From NCBI GenBank assembly GCA_905210995.1, contig CAJLZE010000001.1, positions 19,436 through 83,435 of the forward strand: a stretch of DNA of 64,000 bases. The letters run 5' to 3'. Position 1 is the first letter of the stretch. Every line of letters begins with the position of its first letter. Of the stretch, positions 53,548 through 62,900 are shown piece after piece. This stretch comes from an uncultured Anaerotruncus sp. (GTDB lineage: Bacteria; Bacillota; Clostridia; Oscillospirales; CAG-272). A model generated the notes under the pieces. It did no database searches. It saw only the letters and a list, made by a program, of their open reading frames with translations, and was not told where the DNA came from. Both the position numbers and the translations under genes were made by a program.

Positions 53548-53632
53548 GCGAGAGTGGCGGAACTGGCAGACGCGCACGTTTGAGGGGCGTGTGGTTAACA
53601 CCATACGGGTTCAAGTCCCGTTTCTCGCACCA
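53548..53632 (+). tRNA. tRNA-Leu, anticodon GAG
   Basis: Class II tRNA of 85 bases with encoded CCA. Acceptor stem GCGAGAG / TTCTCGC, D-arm GTGGCGGAACTGGCAGAC, anticodon stem CACGT / GCGTG with loop TTGAGGG (anticodon GAG), a long variable arm around TGGTTAACACCA and T-arm GGGTTCAAGTCCC. Confidence 0.95.
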
Positions 53633-53634
53633 AA

Positions 53635-53674
53635 AGTCCACTGTAATTTCGAAAGAATCACAGTGGGCTTTTTG
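53635..53674 (+). terminator. tRNA-Leu terminator
   Basis: Ten-pair stem AGTCCACTGT / ACAGTGGGCT with T-tract, immediately after the tRNA. Confidence 0.85.
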
Positions 53675-53742
53675 TTTATTGTCTGACAGGCTGCATTACG
53701 GCAAAATGATTTTGACAAATCGAAAGCTGCGGAGGGATATCC

Positions 53743-54273
53743 ATGGCATTACCCATCATGAAAAAAACGCAAATCAAAACGGAAAGGCTCGTCTTAAAGC
53801 CGTACTCCGAACAAGACATTGATGCCTTGATCGATCTGCTTACAGATCCGGAGGTCACGAGCACTTTTATGGTACCGGAAATGGAATCCCGAAGCCGTGC
53901 GGAAGAGCTTGTGAGGAAACTGATCGGTTTCAGCCGGCCGGAGGACACTGAACATTTGGAGTGCGGCATATATCTGAGCGGAAAATTGATCGGTTTTGTC
54001 AACGATTGCGGGATCGAGGACGATGAAATAGAGATCGGATATGTGATCCACCCGCAATACCGGGGACACGGCTATGCAACGGAGGCAGTACAAGCGGTCA
54101 TTGCGGAATTGCGTGAAATGGGATTCCGAAAGGTCACTGCCGGTTATTTCTCCGAAAATACGGCGAGTCTTCGTGTAATGGAGAAGTGCGGTATGCAAAA
54201 GACAACGATGACCGATGAAGAAGATTATCGTGGGAAGCATCATATTTGCAGGTATTGTGAGATCTGCTTTTGA
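53743..54273 (+). CDS. GNAT family N-acetyltransferase (RimJ/RimL type)
   Basis: A 176-residue GNAT enzyme: IKTERLVLKPYSEQD at the start, the acetyl-CoA loop PQYRGHGYATEAVQAVI (about 106-122), and the C-terminal ENTASLRVMEKCGMQ typical of RimJ/RimL relatives. GGAGGGAT lies upstream of the start. Codon use is visibly less GC-rich than that of its neighbours and it lies just after a tRNA gene, which may indicate transfer. Substrate (ribosomal protein, antibiotic or other amine) unknown. Confidence 0.88.
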   Translation: MALPIMKKTQIKTERLVLKPYSEQDIDALIDLLTDPEVTSTFMVPEMESRSRAEELVRKLIGFSRPEDTEHLECGIYLSGKLIGFVNDCGIEDDEIEIGYVIHPQYRGHGYATEAVQAVIAELREMGFRKVTAGYFSENTASLRVMEKCGMQKTTMTDEEDYRGKHHICRYCEICF

Positions 54274-54456
54274 TAACTTACGGTTTGTCGGCACCCTTTA
54301 AATGATCTCTGTCAAGCTATGGTTCTTTGCCGACCGAAGCCGGGCTTTGTTTTTTGTAAAAAATAAAACACCCTGATCCGTTTTTTGCGGGATGAGCGGT
54401 GTCTCTCCCGGGCGGCTGTGCCGCGTCTGAGGAGTCTGCGGAAAGGAAGGCTGCAA

Positions 54457-55263
54457 ATGTTCGGAGCAATATACGGCGATGTTATAGGATCCTACTATGA
54501 GGTGCACTGCACCAAGGATCCCGATTTTCCGTTTCGTCAGGACAGCACATTCACCGACGATTCCGTCCTGATCGCGGCGGTCTGCGACACGATCCTTGCC
54601 GACCCGTCCGGCATACGCAGATTCGGATTCCGGGAGCGCGCAAAGGAATATGCCGTCAGGTACAGGCAGTATTATTCGCGTTTTCCCGATGCGGGATTCG
54701 GAAATATGTTTTCGGAATGGGCGAGGAGCGATACGTTCCGTATCGTGCGAAGCTATGCCAACGGCGCGGCGATGCGTGTTATGCCGATAGCATACGCATA
54801 TGACGACGAAAGGGAAATGCTCGAGCAGGTGAGGGCGAGCTGCTATTACACCCATCACCACCGCGAGGCTGTAGCCGGCGCCGGGGCCGTGGCGCTTGCG
54901 GTGTATATGGCACGCAAGGGCGCGGATAAGAAGGAAATACGGGATGCCGTGTCAAAGAGATTTCGCTATGACCTTTCGACTCCGATAGAAAGCCTGCGCG
55001 GTGTGCACGTTTTTAACAGCCGCGCCTCATACAGCGTTCCTGCCGCGATGATCGCGTTTTTGCAGTCGCACGATTACGAGAGCGCTCTCAGAAATGCAAT
55101 ATCGCTGGGCGGAGATGCCGATACGGAGGCGTGTATCGCGGGCGGGATCGCCGAGGCGTTCTATAAGGAGATACCCGACCGGATAAGAAGGTTTTGCGAT
55201 TTGAAAACGGATATTTCGATCCGCTCCGTTGTCGCGCGGTTCGAATCTGTCTGGGGAAAATGA
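54457..55263 (+). CDS. ADP-ribosylglycohydrolase family protein
   Basis: A 268-residue DraG/ADP-ribosylhydrolase-like enzyme: GAIYGDVIGSYYE at the start, metal-binding STFTDDSVL near residue 30, and the second metal motif GGDADTEACIAGGIAEA near residue 220. Such enzymes remove ADP-ribose from proteins (Arg or Ser) or act on related nucleotides. Start ATG 54457 follows GGAAAGGAAGG; the longer frame from 54385 is not supported. No partner ADP-ribosyltransferase is in the window. Confidence 0.9.
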   Translation: MFGAIYGDVIGSYYEVHCTKDPDFPFRQDSTFTDDSVLIAAVCDTILADPSGIRRFGFRERAKEYAVRYRQYYSRFPDAGFGNMFSEWARSDTFRIVRSYANGAAMRVMPIAYAYDDEREMLEQVRASCYYTHHHREAVAGAGAVALAVYMARKGADKKEIRDAVSKRFRYDLSTPIESLRGVHVFNSRASYSVPAAMIAFLQSHDYESALRNAISLGGDADTEACIAGGIAEAFYKEIPDRIRRFCDLKTDISIRSVVARFESVWGK

Positions 55264-55294
55264 AAAAAGCGCCCGCGCCGCGGGCGCTTTTTTT
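55264..55294 (+). terminator. terminator after the ADP-ribosylglycohydrolase gene
   Basis: GC-rich stem AGCGCCCG / CGGGCGCT with T-tract. Confidence 0.88.
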
Positions 55295-55317
55295 CGTTTT
55301 GCCGGGCGGCGAAAACA

Positions 55318-55346
55318 TTGACAGACATCGAGAATATTGATATAAT
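55318..55346 (+). promoter_or_regulatory. sigma-A promoter for the sigma factor-serpin operon
   Basis: TTGACA (55318-55323), 17-base spacer, TATAAT (55341-55346), both consensus. The operon is thus read by the housekeeping polymerase as well as any autoregulation. Confidence 0.85.
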
Positions 55347-55419
55347 GAAACCGAAAAAATGAGGATTTCCCCCTTTCCGTTCGTATAAATAATGAAAGAC
55401 TGAAAGGATAAAGCAGCTT

Positions 55420-55968
55420 ATGGGCAACGGTGAGGAATGCTACCGCCGCTATCTTGACGGGGACAGTGCGGCATTCGGCGACATTCTTTGTACATACCGC
55501 GACGGACTGACCTTTTTTATCGACGGGTACGTCCACGATATACACGAAGCCGAGGATATTGCAATGGATACATTTCTGTATCTGCTGACGCACCCCGGCA
55601 GGTATGACTTCCGCGTGTCGCTGAAGACCTATCTTTATATGCTGGCAAGGAGCCGGGCGATCGACCGGCTGCGCCGCCGTGCAAGGATGAGCGTTATGAG
55701 CATAAACGAATTGCCCGATGCTGCCGACAGATGCTCGCTTGAAGAGGAGTTCATAGCCGGAGAAAAGAAGCGGGCGCTGTATGCAGCGCTCGGACGGCTG
55801 CCGGACAGTCAGCGCGAGGCGGTGAGGCTCGTGTATCTTGAGGATATGTCATATACCGATGCCGCACGTGTTATGAAAAAAAGCCGAAAGCAGGTCGACA
55901 ATCTGGTCACGCGGGCAAAAAGAGCGCTGCGCGGTATGCTTTCGGAGGAGGGAAGTCTGTTTTTATGA
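55420..55968 (+). CDS. ECF-type RNA polymerase sigma factor
   Basis: A 182-residue sigma factor with regions 2 and 4 only. Region 2: HEAEDIAMDTFLYLLTHPGRYDFRVSLKTYLYMLARSRAIDRLRRRA; region 4: LYAALGRLPDSQREAVRLVYLEDMSYTDAARVMKKSRKQVDNLVTRAKRAL (quoted here as two separate matches). The stop overlaps the start of the next gene (ATGA), and that gene encodes a membrane-anchored serpin in the place where an anti-sigma factor is normally found. Target promoters are unknown. Confidence 0.92.
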   Translation: MGNGEECYRRYLDGDSAAFGDILCTYRDGLTFFIDGYVHDIHEAEDIAMDTFLYLLTHPGRYDFRVSLKTYLYMLARSRAIDRLRRRARMSVMSINELPDAADRCSLEEEFIAGEKKRALYAALGRLPDSQREAVRLVYLEDMSYTDAARVMKKSRKQVDNLVTRAKRALRGMLSEEGSLFL

Positions 55969-57395
55969 GAAAAAGCAACGGCGAATTCGAGGCGGAGATA
56001 TTCAGGCGCTTCGATGAGTATAAGGAAAAAAAGAAAAAAAGACATCGGGCGGTGCGTGCCGCGAGTCTTTGCATGGCGGTCGTGCTGCTCGGTGCGGCGG
56101 TGCTGCTTGCTGTACGCGGCGCGCGGCACAAAGCGCCGAACGTGACCGACGTCCGACCGGGATCGAGCGGGGCAGCCTCTGAAAATACGCAGCCTGAGGT
56201 GCCGGGCGGTGTGCCGACGGACACCGTGACGCCGGAGACGGCATCGGAATCGGAGCGCGGCACAGAGCCGTCGGCGCCGGATCCTATGGTGTACATGGTC
56301 AAGGAGACCGATGAAATATTTTCGGCGGCGTATACCGAATTCGCGTTGGGACTGCTGTGCGCCGGTCTTGAGGACGGAAAAAACACGCTCGTGTCGCCGC
56401 TTTCGGTCATGGAGGCGCTTGCAATGGCGTCAAACGGCGCTTCGGGAAGGACTCTCGACGAATTGATGAGCGTTATCGGCGGCGGGATCGGCACGGACGA
56501 TCTGACAGCGTACCTGCGCGGGTTCAGCCTCGACAGCGACCTGGTGCGGATGTCAAATTCGGTGTGGATACGCGACGGTTTTGCCGTCAGAAAGAGCTTT
56601 CTCGAAAAAAACGGCGGACTTTACGGCGCGGGAGTGTTCACTGCTCCGTTCGATGATTCGACCGTCGATGCCGTAAACGCATGGATAAACGCGGGGACGA
56701 ACGGTATGATCGGCAAAATGCTTGAGCGCGGCGCGCTAAACGACAGTGATATCTGTCTCTGCAACGCCGTGTTCTTTGACGGCAGATGGGTGCAGACATA
56801 CAAGGACGAAAACATCGTTGACGGTCTGTTCAGGCGTGCGGACGGCACGACCGACAGAGTGACGATGCTCCGTTCGGAGGAGACGAGTGCGCTCAGCGTG
56901 CGCGGCGGCGTCGGTGTGCGTAAAATGTATGACGGCTTGCGGTATGAATTTATTGCCCTTATGCCCGACGAGGGCACGAGCCTCGGCGATTTCGCTGCAT
57001 CATTTGACGGCGCGAGCCTGCGCGCAACTGTCCGCAGCTTTGTCCGTGCGGATGTTGAGCTTGAAATGCCGGAATTCAGGGCGGAGTACTCTGCCGATCT
57101 TACCGAAACACTCAAAAAAATAGGGATAAAAGAGGCGTTCGAGGCAGGGCGTGCGGATTTTTCGGGAATAGCGGACGGCAACATCCGCATCTGCAGCGTG
57201 CGTCACAAGACGGCATTCACTCTTGACCGCAACGGCACGCTTGCTTCGTCGGCGACCGTCATAGGCGTGCCGGGATCGTCGGAGGTTCCGTCTCCAAAAA
57301 TGAAAGTTACGCTTGACCGTCCTTTTATTTATATGATAGTAGATTCGCTGACCGCGCTGCCGGTATTTATCGGAGCGCTCGAGACTGTGGGCTGA
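55965..57395 (+). CDS. membrane-anchored serpin, putative anti-sigma factor
   Basis: A 476-residue type II membrane protein. Residues 1-29 form a charged cytoplasmic part (FRRFDEYKEKKKKRHR), 32-50 a membrane segment, 51-110 a Pro/Thr/Glu linker, and 113-476 a full serpin (NTLVSPLSVMEALAMASNGA, NAVFFDGRW, LDRPFIYMIVDS). The reactive-centre hinge GTLASSATVIG near residue 420 keeps the small-residue P15-P8 pattern needed for loop insertion, so it may be inhibitory, with a small residue near P1. Overlap with the sigma gene suggests it holds the sigma factor and releases it when attacked by a protease. That role is inferred; the short N-terminus matches no known anti-sigma domain that I recognise. 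Confidence 0.85.
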   Translation: MRKSNGEFEAEIFRRFDEYKEKKKKRHRAVRAASLCMAVVLLGAAVLLAVRGARHKAPNVTDVRPGSSGAASENTQPEVPGGVPTDTVTPETASESERGTEPSAPDPMVYMVKETDEIFSAAYTEFALGLLCAGLEDGKNTLVSPLSVMEALAMASNGASGRTLDELMSVIGGGIGTDDLTAYLRGFSLDSDLVRMSNSVWIRDGFAVRKSFLEKNGGLYGAGVFTAPFDDSTVDAVNAWINAGTNGMIGKMLERGALNDSDICLCNAVFFDGRWVQTYKDENIVDGLFRRADGTTDRVTMLRSEETSALSVRGGVGVRKMYDGLRYEFIALMPDEGTSLGDFAASFDGASLRATVRSFVRADVELEMPEFRAEYSADLTETLKKIGIKEAFEAGRADFSGIADGNIRICSVRHKTAFTLDRNGTLASSATVIGVPGSSEVPSPKMKVTLDRPFIYMIVDSLTALPVFIGALETVG

Positions 57396-57465
57396 ACGCG
57401 GCGGAAGATCGTGTCATAAAGCAGTATGCTGCCGTTGCGAAACGGCAAGGGAGGAGCTTATAATA

Positions 57466-58698
57466 ATGAAGAAAAGAAGGATCGTTGCATTTTTATCGGC
57501 GCTCATCATGCTTGCGGCGGCGCTTGCGGGCTGTCGTGCGGGAGCAAGTGACAAGCGCGCGGATCTGCTCTCAGGCGGCAGCGCGGTCGCGCCTTTGTCT
57601 CCGGATGCGGGATTTTCCGCCGCATATACCGATCTTGCGCTGAAGCTGCTGAGCGCCTGTCTTGAGGACGGAAAAAATACGCTCGTGTCGCCGCTTTCGG
57701 TCATGGAGGCGCTTGCAATGATGGCAAACGGCGCATGTGGCGAGACGCTCGGGGAGATGGAAAGGGTGATCGGCGGCGGCATTCCGGTATCCGAGCTTGC
57801 AAGGTATCTTGCGGGCTTTGCCGCCGGCGGGGAAGAGCTGTCGCTTGCAAATTCGTTGTGGCTGCGCGAGGGCTTTGACATCGACGAAGAATTTTTGCGG
57901 AAATGCTCGGCTTTTCAAGGCGCGGGTGCATACCGCGCGCCGTTTGACAGGCATACCGTTGATGATATCAACGATTGGGTGAGCGAAAATACGCACGGGA
58001 TGATAAAGAGTGCCGTTGACTACGATACGGTGCGGGCATCCGAGCTCTTACTTTGCAATGCACTGTATTTTGACGGCAAATGGGAACGCAGATACAGTGA
58101 CGGCGATATAAGCGACGGATATTTTACCCGCGAGAGCGGCGCACGGGACGAGGTGAGGTTCATGTATTCGGAGGAGCACAGCCTTTTGACCGTTGCGGGC
58201 GGTCGGGGCTTCATAAAAAATTATGACGGCGGAAATTACGCATTTGTCGCCGTGCTGCCCGACGCCGGGACCGATATCTCCGAGTTTGTTTCATCTCTCG
58301 ATGCGGCAGCCCTTGCCGAGGCGTTGAAAAAAACGACCGCAGCCGTTATCGACGCGCGCATTCCCGAGTTCAGAGCCGAATACGGAGCCGATCTCAGAAC
58401 GGCTCTCGTCAATATGGGGATCACAAGAGCCTTTGAGCCGGGTGAGGCTGATTTTTCGGGCATTACGTCCGACGACAATATTTATATAGGAAGCGTTATG
58501 CACAGGACCGTGATGGAAATCGACCGTGACGGCACAAAGGCAGCCGCGTCAACGGTGATCGCCGCTCCGACGGCAGCAGATCCCGGTCTCCTGCCGGAGA
58601 GGATAAATATAACGCTCGACCGTCCCTTTGTTTATATGATAATCGACCGTACCGTGTCACTGCCGGTGTTTATCGGAGTGGCTGCCGGAATGAAATAA
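57466..58698 (+). CDS. serpin lipoprotein
   Basis: A 410-residue lipoprotein: signal with lipobox LAGC (Cys23), then a serpin from about residue 45 (NTLVSPLSVMEALAMMANGACGE, NALYFDGKW, LDRPFVYMIIDR). The hinge GTKAAASTVIAAP near residue 355 has the inhibitory consensus; Ala or Thr is likely near P1, pointing to elastase- or subtilisin-like targets. It is homologous to the membrane serpin upstream and follows it after 70 bases. Probably a surface-displayed protease inhibitor that protects the cell from host or community proteases. Confidence 0.88.
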   Translation: MKKRRIVAFLSALIMLAAALAGCRAGASDKRADLLSGGSAVAPLSPDAGFSAAYTDLALKLLSACLEDGKNTLVSPLSVMEALAMMANGACGETLGEMERVIGGGIPVSELARYLAGFAAGGEELSLANSLWLREGFDIDEEFLRKCSAFQGAGAYRAPFDRHTVDDINDWVSENTHGMIKSAVDYDTVRASELLLCNALYFDGKWERRYSDGDISDGYFTRESGARDEVRFMYSEEHSLLTVAGGRGFIKNYDGGNYAFVAVLPDAGTDISEFVSSLDAAALAEALKKTTAAVIDARIPEFRAEYGADLRTALVNMGITRAFEPGEADFSGITSDDNIYIGSVMHRTVMEIDRDGTKAAASTVIAAPTAADPGLLPERINITLDRPFVYMIIDRTVSLPVFIGVAAGMK

Positions 58699-58731
58699 GA
58701 AGCGCTGTCCGAGGGTGTTGCAGAGCCGCGG

Positions 58732-58767
58732 GGCGGAAAGACCGAGCGTAGGTCTTTCCGCCTTTTT
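58732..58767 (+). terminator. terminator after the serpin genes
   Basis: Perfect 12-base stem GGCGGAAAGACC / GGTCTTTCCGCC, seven-base loop, T-tract. Confidence 0.9.
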
Positions 58768-59303
58768 CCGTTCTTTCCGACGGTGCTGCCGGGCGCGTTT
58801 AATGGCTTTTTGCGACGTTTCGGACAGCCGATTTAATAATACGACAAAAAAGTATAAAAGAGGAAACACGTACATTATCACGTACCGAATGCGCGGACAT
58901 TGCCTGTCCTCCCGTCGTGATTTTTTTGTTTGTCGTTATTTTTGTGCAATTTGTACAGCACTTTATTTTCGGCAGGCAAAATTGTCCTCTCGCGGTCATC
59001 GGAAGGGAGATGCTATAGTTGCACGCGCAATTATTTCATTCAAAAAGGGTAAATTATAGTTACTCATCACACCGCGACCATTCCGAAGTCACAAAAAACC
59101 TCATTTTTGCCCTCGAAGTGCCGTTAAAAATCACATTGTTTCGTGATTGGTGTAAACTTGATTTACCTTGCGGCAATATGCTCATACGTTGTGTAGAAAA
59201 CGTGAAGAAAAGGCACTGAGGCGTTCATTCGACCGCAAAACGCGGAGACGTAAATTCGGAGCCGCTGTTTTCCTGCGCCGTCGCGACGGGAAAAAGAAAG
59301 GCA
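58768..59303. other. intergenic region, no gene seen
   Basis: Moderately AT-rich, no credible reading frame, no repeat of the dispersed family. It separates the serpin operon from the sugar importer operon. Confidence 0.5.
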
Positions 59304-59332
59304 TTGACAGTTTTTTGCCTTTATGATATTAT
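59304..59332 (+). promoter_or_regulatory. sigma-A promoter for the sugar importer operon
   Basis: TTGACA (59304-59309), 17-base spacer and TATTAT (59327-59332); an alternative TATAAT at 59330-59335 gives a 20-base spacer. Confidence 0.75.
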
Positions 59333-59335
59333 AAT

Positions 59336-59920
59336 CGTGTAAATTCAGACGTAATGCATCCGTCGGGGCGGCGCTCCGGCGGTATTCTCCGCTTATACGC
59401 CCGGTCGGAACATTTCGTGGATCCCGTGCCGGCGGCGGAGACGCGGGAGCTTTTTTCGTGCGGCATTCGTCCGGATGGTGCTTTTTGCGTTGCCGAGATC
59501 CTGTGCTGCCGTTTTTTCGGCGTGTGCGGCGTTTTGCGACGTAAAAGGCATACAACGTTCCGCTCTTCCGCGTGCGGAACGGAAAAACGCATCGGGTCTG
59601 AGCCGCCGCTCACGTCACGGCTTGAGACTTTTGCGGTCGCTGCGGTCGGTTGCCCCGCGTTTATTTTGCCGGATCTGTCGTTTTTATCGGCGGCAGCGGC
59701 GCAAAATGCGCGGCAGCTGCTCTGTCAGTACCGTGATCAAGACGCAATCAAGACGCAAGCCGGCTGTGAGGCGCCGCGCGCAATGGCGCGCGCCGTTCGC
59801 CGCCGCCGCAAAGGTCTTAATCCGACGCCTGTCCCGGCGCTTGCGCACTTACCATTCGCGGAAAAACCTACCCGTGTAACGGATCCCCCGGCACGGGAAA
59901 AACAATCAGGAGGGAAACCA
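59336..59920 (+). other. long leader of the sugar-binding-protein mRNA
   Basis: About 590 bases lie between the promoter and the ribosome site AGGAGGG (59908-59914). An in-frame open reading frame spans most of it from 59354, but its sequence is Arg/Cys-rich and unlike protein, and it has no ribosome site. Long GC-rich leaders can hold regulatory structures; I did not recognise a riboswitch class. Confidence 0.5.
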
Positions 59921-59926
59921 TTGAAG

Positions 59927-62900
59927 ATGAAGAAAAGAACGAAGCTCACCAAGCTGACGGCAGTCGTGCTGTCAATACTGTTCGTTCTTGGCAGTCTGAC
60001 GACGGCAGTGGCTGCGTCCGGCGAGACCGCCTCCGGCTCTTCGTCCGTATCGGACAAAACGCTGGATGATGTCAAAAGACTGCTGAACGCCTCAAGCTAC
60101 GACGAGTACACCACGAAGCACTCGGACGAGGCGAAATATCCGCGCGCTGAGCGCGACATCGTGATCAACGGTCTTGATTACGATAAAAAGGAGACCGACG
60201 CCGAGGTCAAAAAAGAGACCTATGACGGTGTTGAGTCGCTCTATACTCCCGACAAGGGCTCGGTAGTGTACCGCTTCAATGTTCCGAAGGCGGCGAAGTA
60301 CGGTGTTGCCATCGAGTATTATCCCGTTGAGGGCAAGGCAACGTCGATACAGCGTACCTTCCTTATTAACGGTAAGGTCCCCTTCTCGGAGGCGTACTAC
60401 ATAACCTTCTCGAAGGTATGGACCACGGTATACGATGACGCCGTTATCGGCGGCATGAGCATGGACGACATAAGACGCGGCATCAATCGTCCGTTCAAGA
60501 CGGATATTGACAACAACGAGCTCCGTGCCACCATGAAGCAGTCTCCCGAATGGCGCAATTATCAGCTGCGCGACGTTGACGGCTTCTATACCGATCCTTT
60601 CGAGTTCGTTTTCGAGGCGGGCGAGAACACCATAACCCTCGAGGCGGTCAACGAGCCGATGGCGATAAAGGAGATCAGACTTTTCCCCGTCGAGGCTCTT
60701 CCTACTTATGAGGAATACCGCAAGCAGTACGAAAATGCCCCCGCGGGCACCGACGTCATAAAGCTTGAGGCCGAGATCCCCTATCAGACATCCTCTTCCA
60801 CCATTTATCCTATCGAGGATCGCGCGTCCGCGGTGACAAGTCCTTCCGACACCACCCGCACAGTGCTCAACACGATAGGCGGCGATAAGTGGCAGACCTC
60901 CGGTCAGTGGGTGAGATATACCTTCAAGGTCAACAGCGACGGTATGTATTCCATCATCACCCGCTTTATGCAGAATATCAACGACGGTATGTATTCCTCC
61001 CGTATCCTTTCCATTTACAGCGGCGACGGTGTGAAGGAAGGCGAGGACGGCTACTACAACGGCGTTCCCTTTAAGGAAGCCAACGAGCTGAGATTCAATT
61101 ACAGCACCGACTGGCAGACCGAAGCTCTTCGTTTCGGCACCTACGCCACCGACGTGACGGGCAAATCCTCGATGCATTACACCGATGTTGAGATGTACTT
61201 CAAGGCGGGCGTCGAGTACACCATCGAGCTTGAAGCCGCTCTCGGCACAATGGGCGATATCGTCCGCAAGGTAAGCAACTCGCTTGATACCATCAACGAG
61301 GCATACCTTTCGATCATGAAGCTGACCGGTGCGTCCCCCGACGCAGACCGCGACTACAACTTCCTCGAGATCATGCCCGAGACCGTTGCTCACATCATCA
61401 TCGAATCCCGCACGCTCTACGAGGTCGCCGATGAACTCACGAACCTCGCCGGCATAAAGAGCTCCAATGTTGCAACGCTTGAGCGTGCCGCATGGCTCCT
61501 CCAGCGTATGGGCAGCGACCCCGAGGACGAGATCGCAAGAAACCTCACCGAGCTGAAGAGCCGTATCGGTTCGCTCGGTACATGGCTCAACGACGCAAAA
61601 ACACAGCCGTTGAAGCTTGACGTTGTCTGCATCCAGGGCGTGAGCGCCGAAAGACCTCAGGCAAAGGCAAACTTCTTCCAGTCATTCGCGCACGAGTTCC
61701 AGAGCTTTATCCAGAGCTTTATCCGTAACTACAACCGCATGGGCGCTACCGAGGTCGAGGACGGAAGCTCGGTCGAGGTATGGCTCGCAAAGGGACGTGA
61801 CCAGTCTCAGGTCATCCGTAACCTTATCAACAACGACTTTACTCCCCAGACCGGTATCTCGGTAGACCTCAAGCTGGTCGCCGGCGGTACGCTTCTTCCC
61901 TCTATCCTTTCCGGTAAGGGACCGAACGTGTATATAGGACTCGGCGAGGACAGCGTTATCAACTACGCTATCCGCGGCGCTCTTGAGGACATCAGCGTCA
62001 TGGACGGCTTCGAGGACGTCACCAACACAACTCCCGGCGACCCGAATCAGCAGTTCACCGAGGCTGCAATGTTCGTTCTTCAGCTTGCCGATGCGGATGG
62101 TGTGAACCACTGCTACGGTCTGCCCGAAGAGCAGAACTTCCCGATGATGTTCCTGCGCACCGATATCCTTGCCGAGCTCAACATCGAGATCCCCAAGACA
62201 TGGGAGGATGTGCTCAGCGCGGTCATCAAGCTGCAGCAGAACAACATGACCATCGGTATGAGCAACGACTACAAGATATTCCTTTACCAGATGGGCGGCA
62301 CGCTCTTTGCCGACGACGGTATGAGAATAAACCTTGACTCCAACCTTGCTCTTGATTCCTTCGAACAGATGTGCAACCTGTTCAAGATGTACTCCTTCCC
62401 CTACAAATACGACTTTGCAAACCGTTTCCGTACGGGTGAGATGCCTATCGGTATCGCCTCCTACAACAGCACCTACAACCACCTCGTGGTATTTGCCACC
62501 GAGCTTCGCGGTAAATGGCAGTTCCTGCCGCTTCCCGGCTTCGAGCGTGAGGACGGCACCATCAACAACGTGTCCGTTTCCACCGTCAACGCCATCGTTA
62601 TGATAACGGGCGCGGACGAAGCCAAGAAGAAGGATTCGTGGGAGTTCATGAAGTGGCACACCGGTGCGCAGTGCCAGATCGACTACTCCAACGAGATGGT
62701 CGCTATCATGGGCGACTCCGCAAAGTACGCGACCGCTAACGTCAAGGCTCTCGAATCTATGCCCTGGACACGCGAGGAGTATGAGAACCTGAACGCTCAG
62801 TTCAGCAACCTCGCCTCCATCCCCAACTACCCCGGCTCCTACATCATAGGCCGTTACACCAAGTTTGCGTTCCTTGCCGTTTACAACGACAACGCCGACG

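Noticed and set aside
59354..59926. N-terminal 191 codons of the long frame before the binding-protein gene
   Set aside because: No ribosome site, Arg/Cys-rich random-looking sequence, and a clear signal peptide with AGGAGGG follows at 59927.
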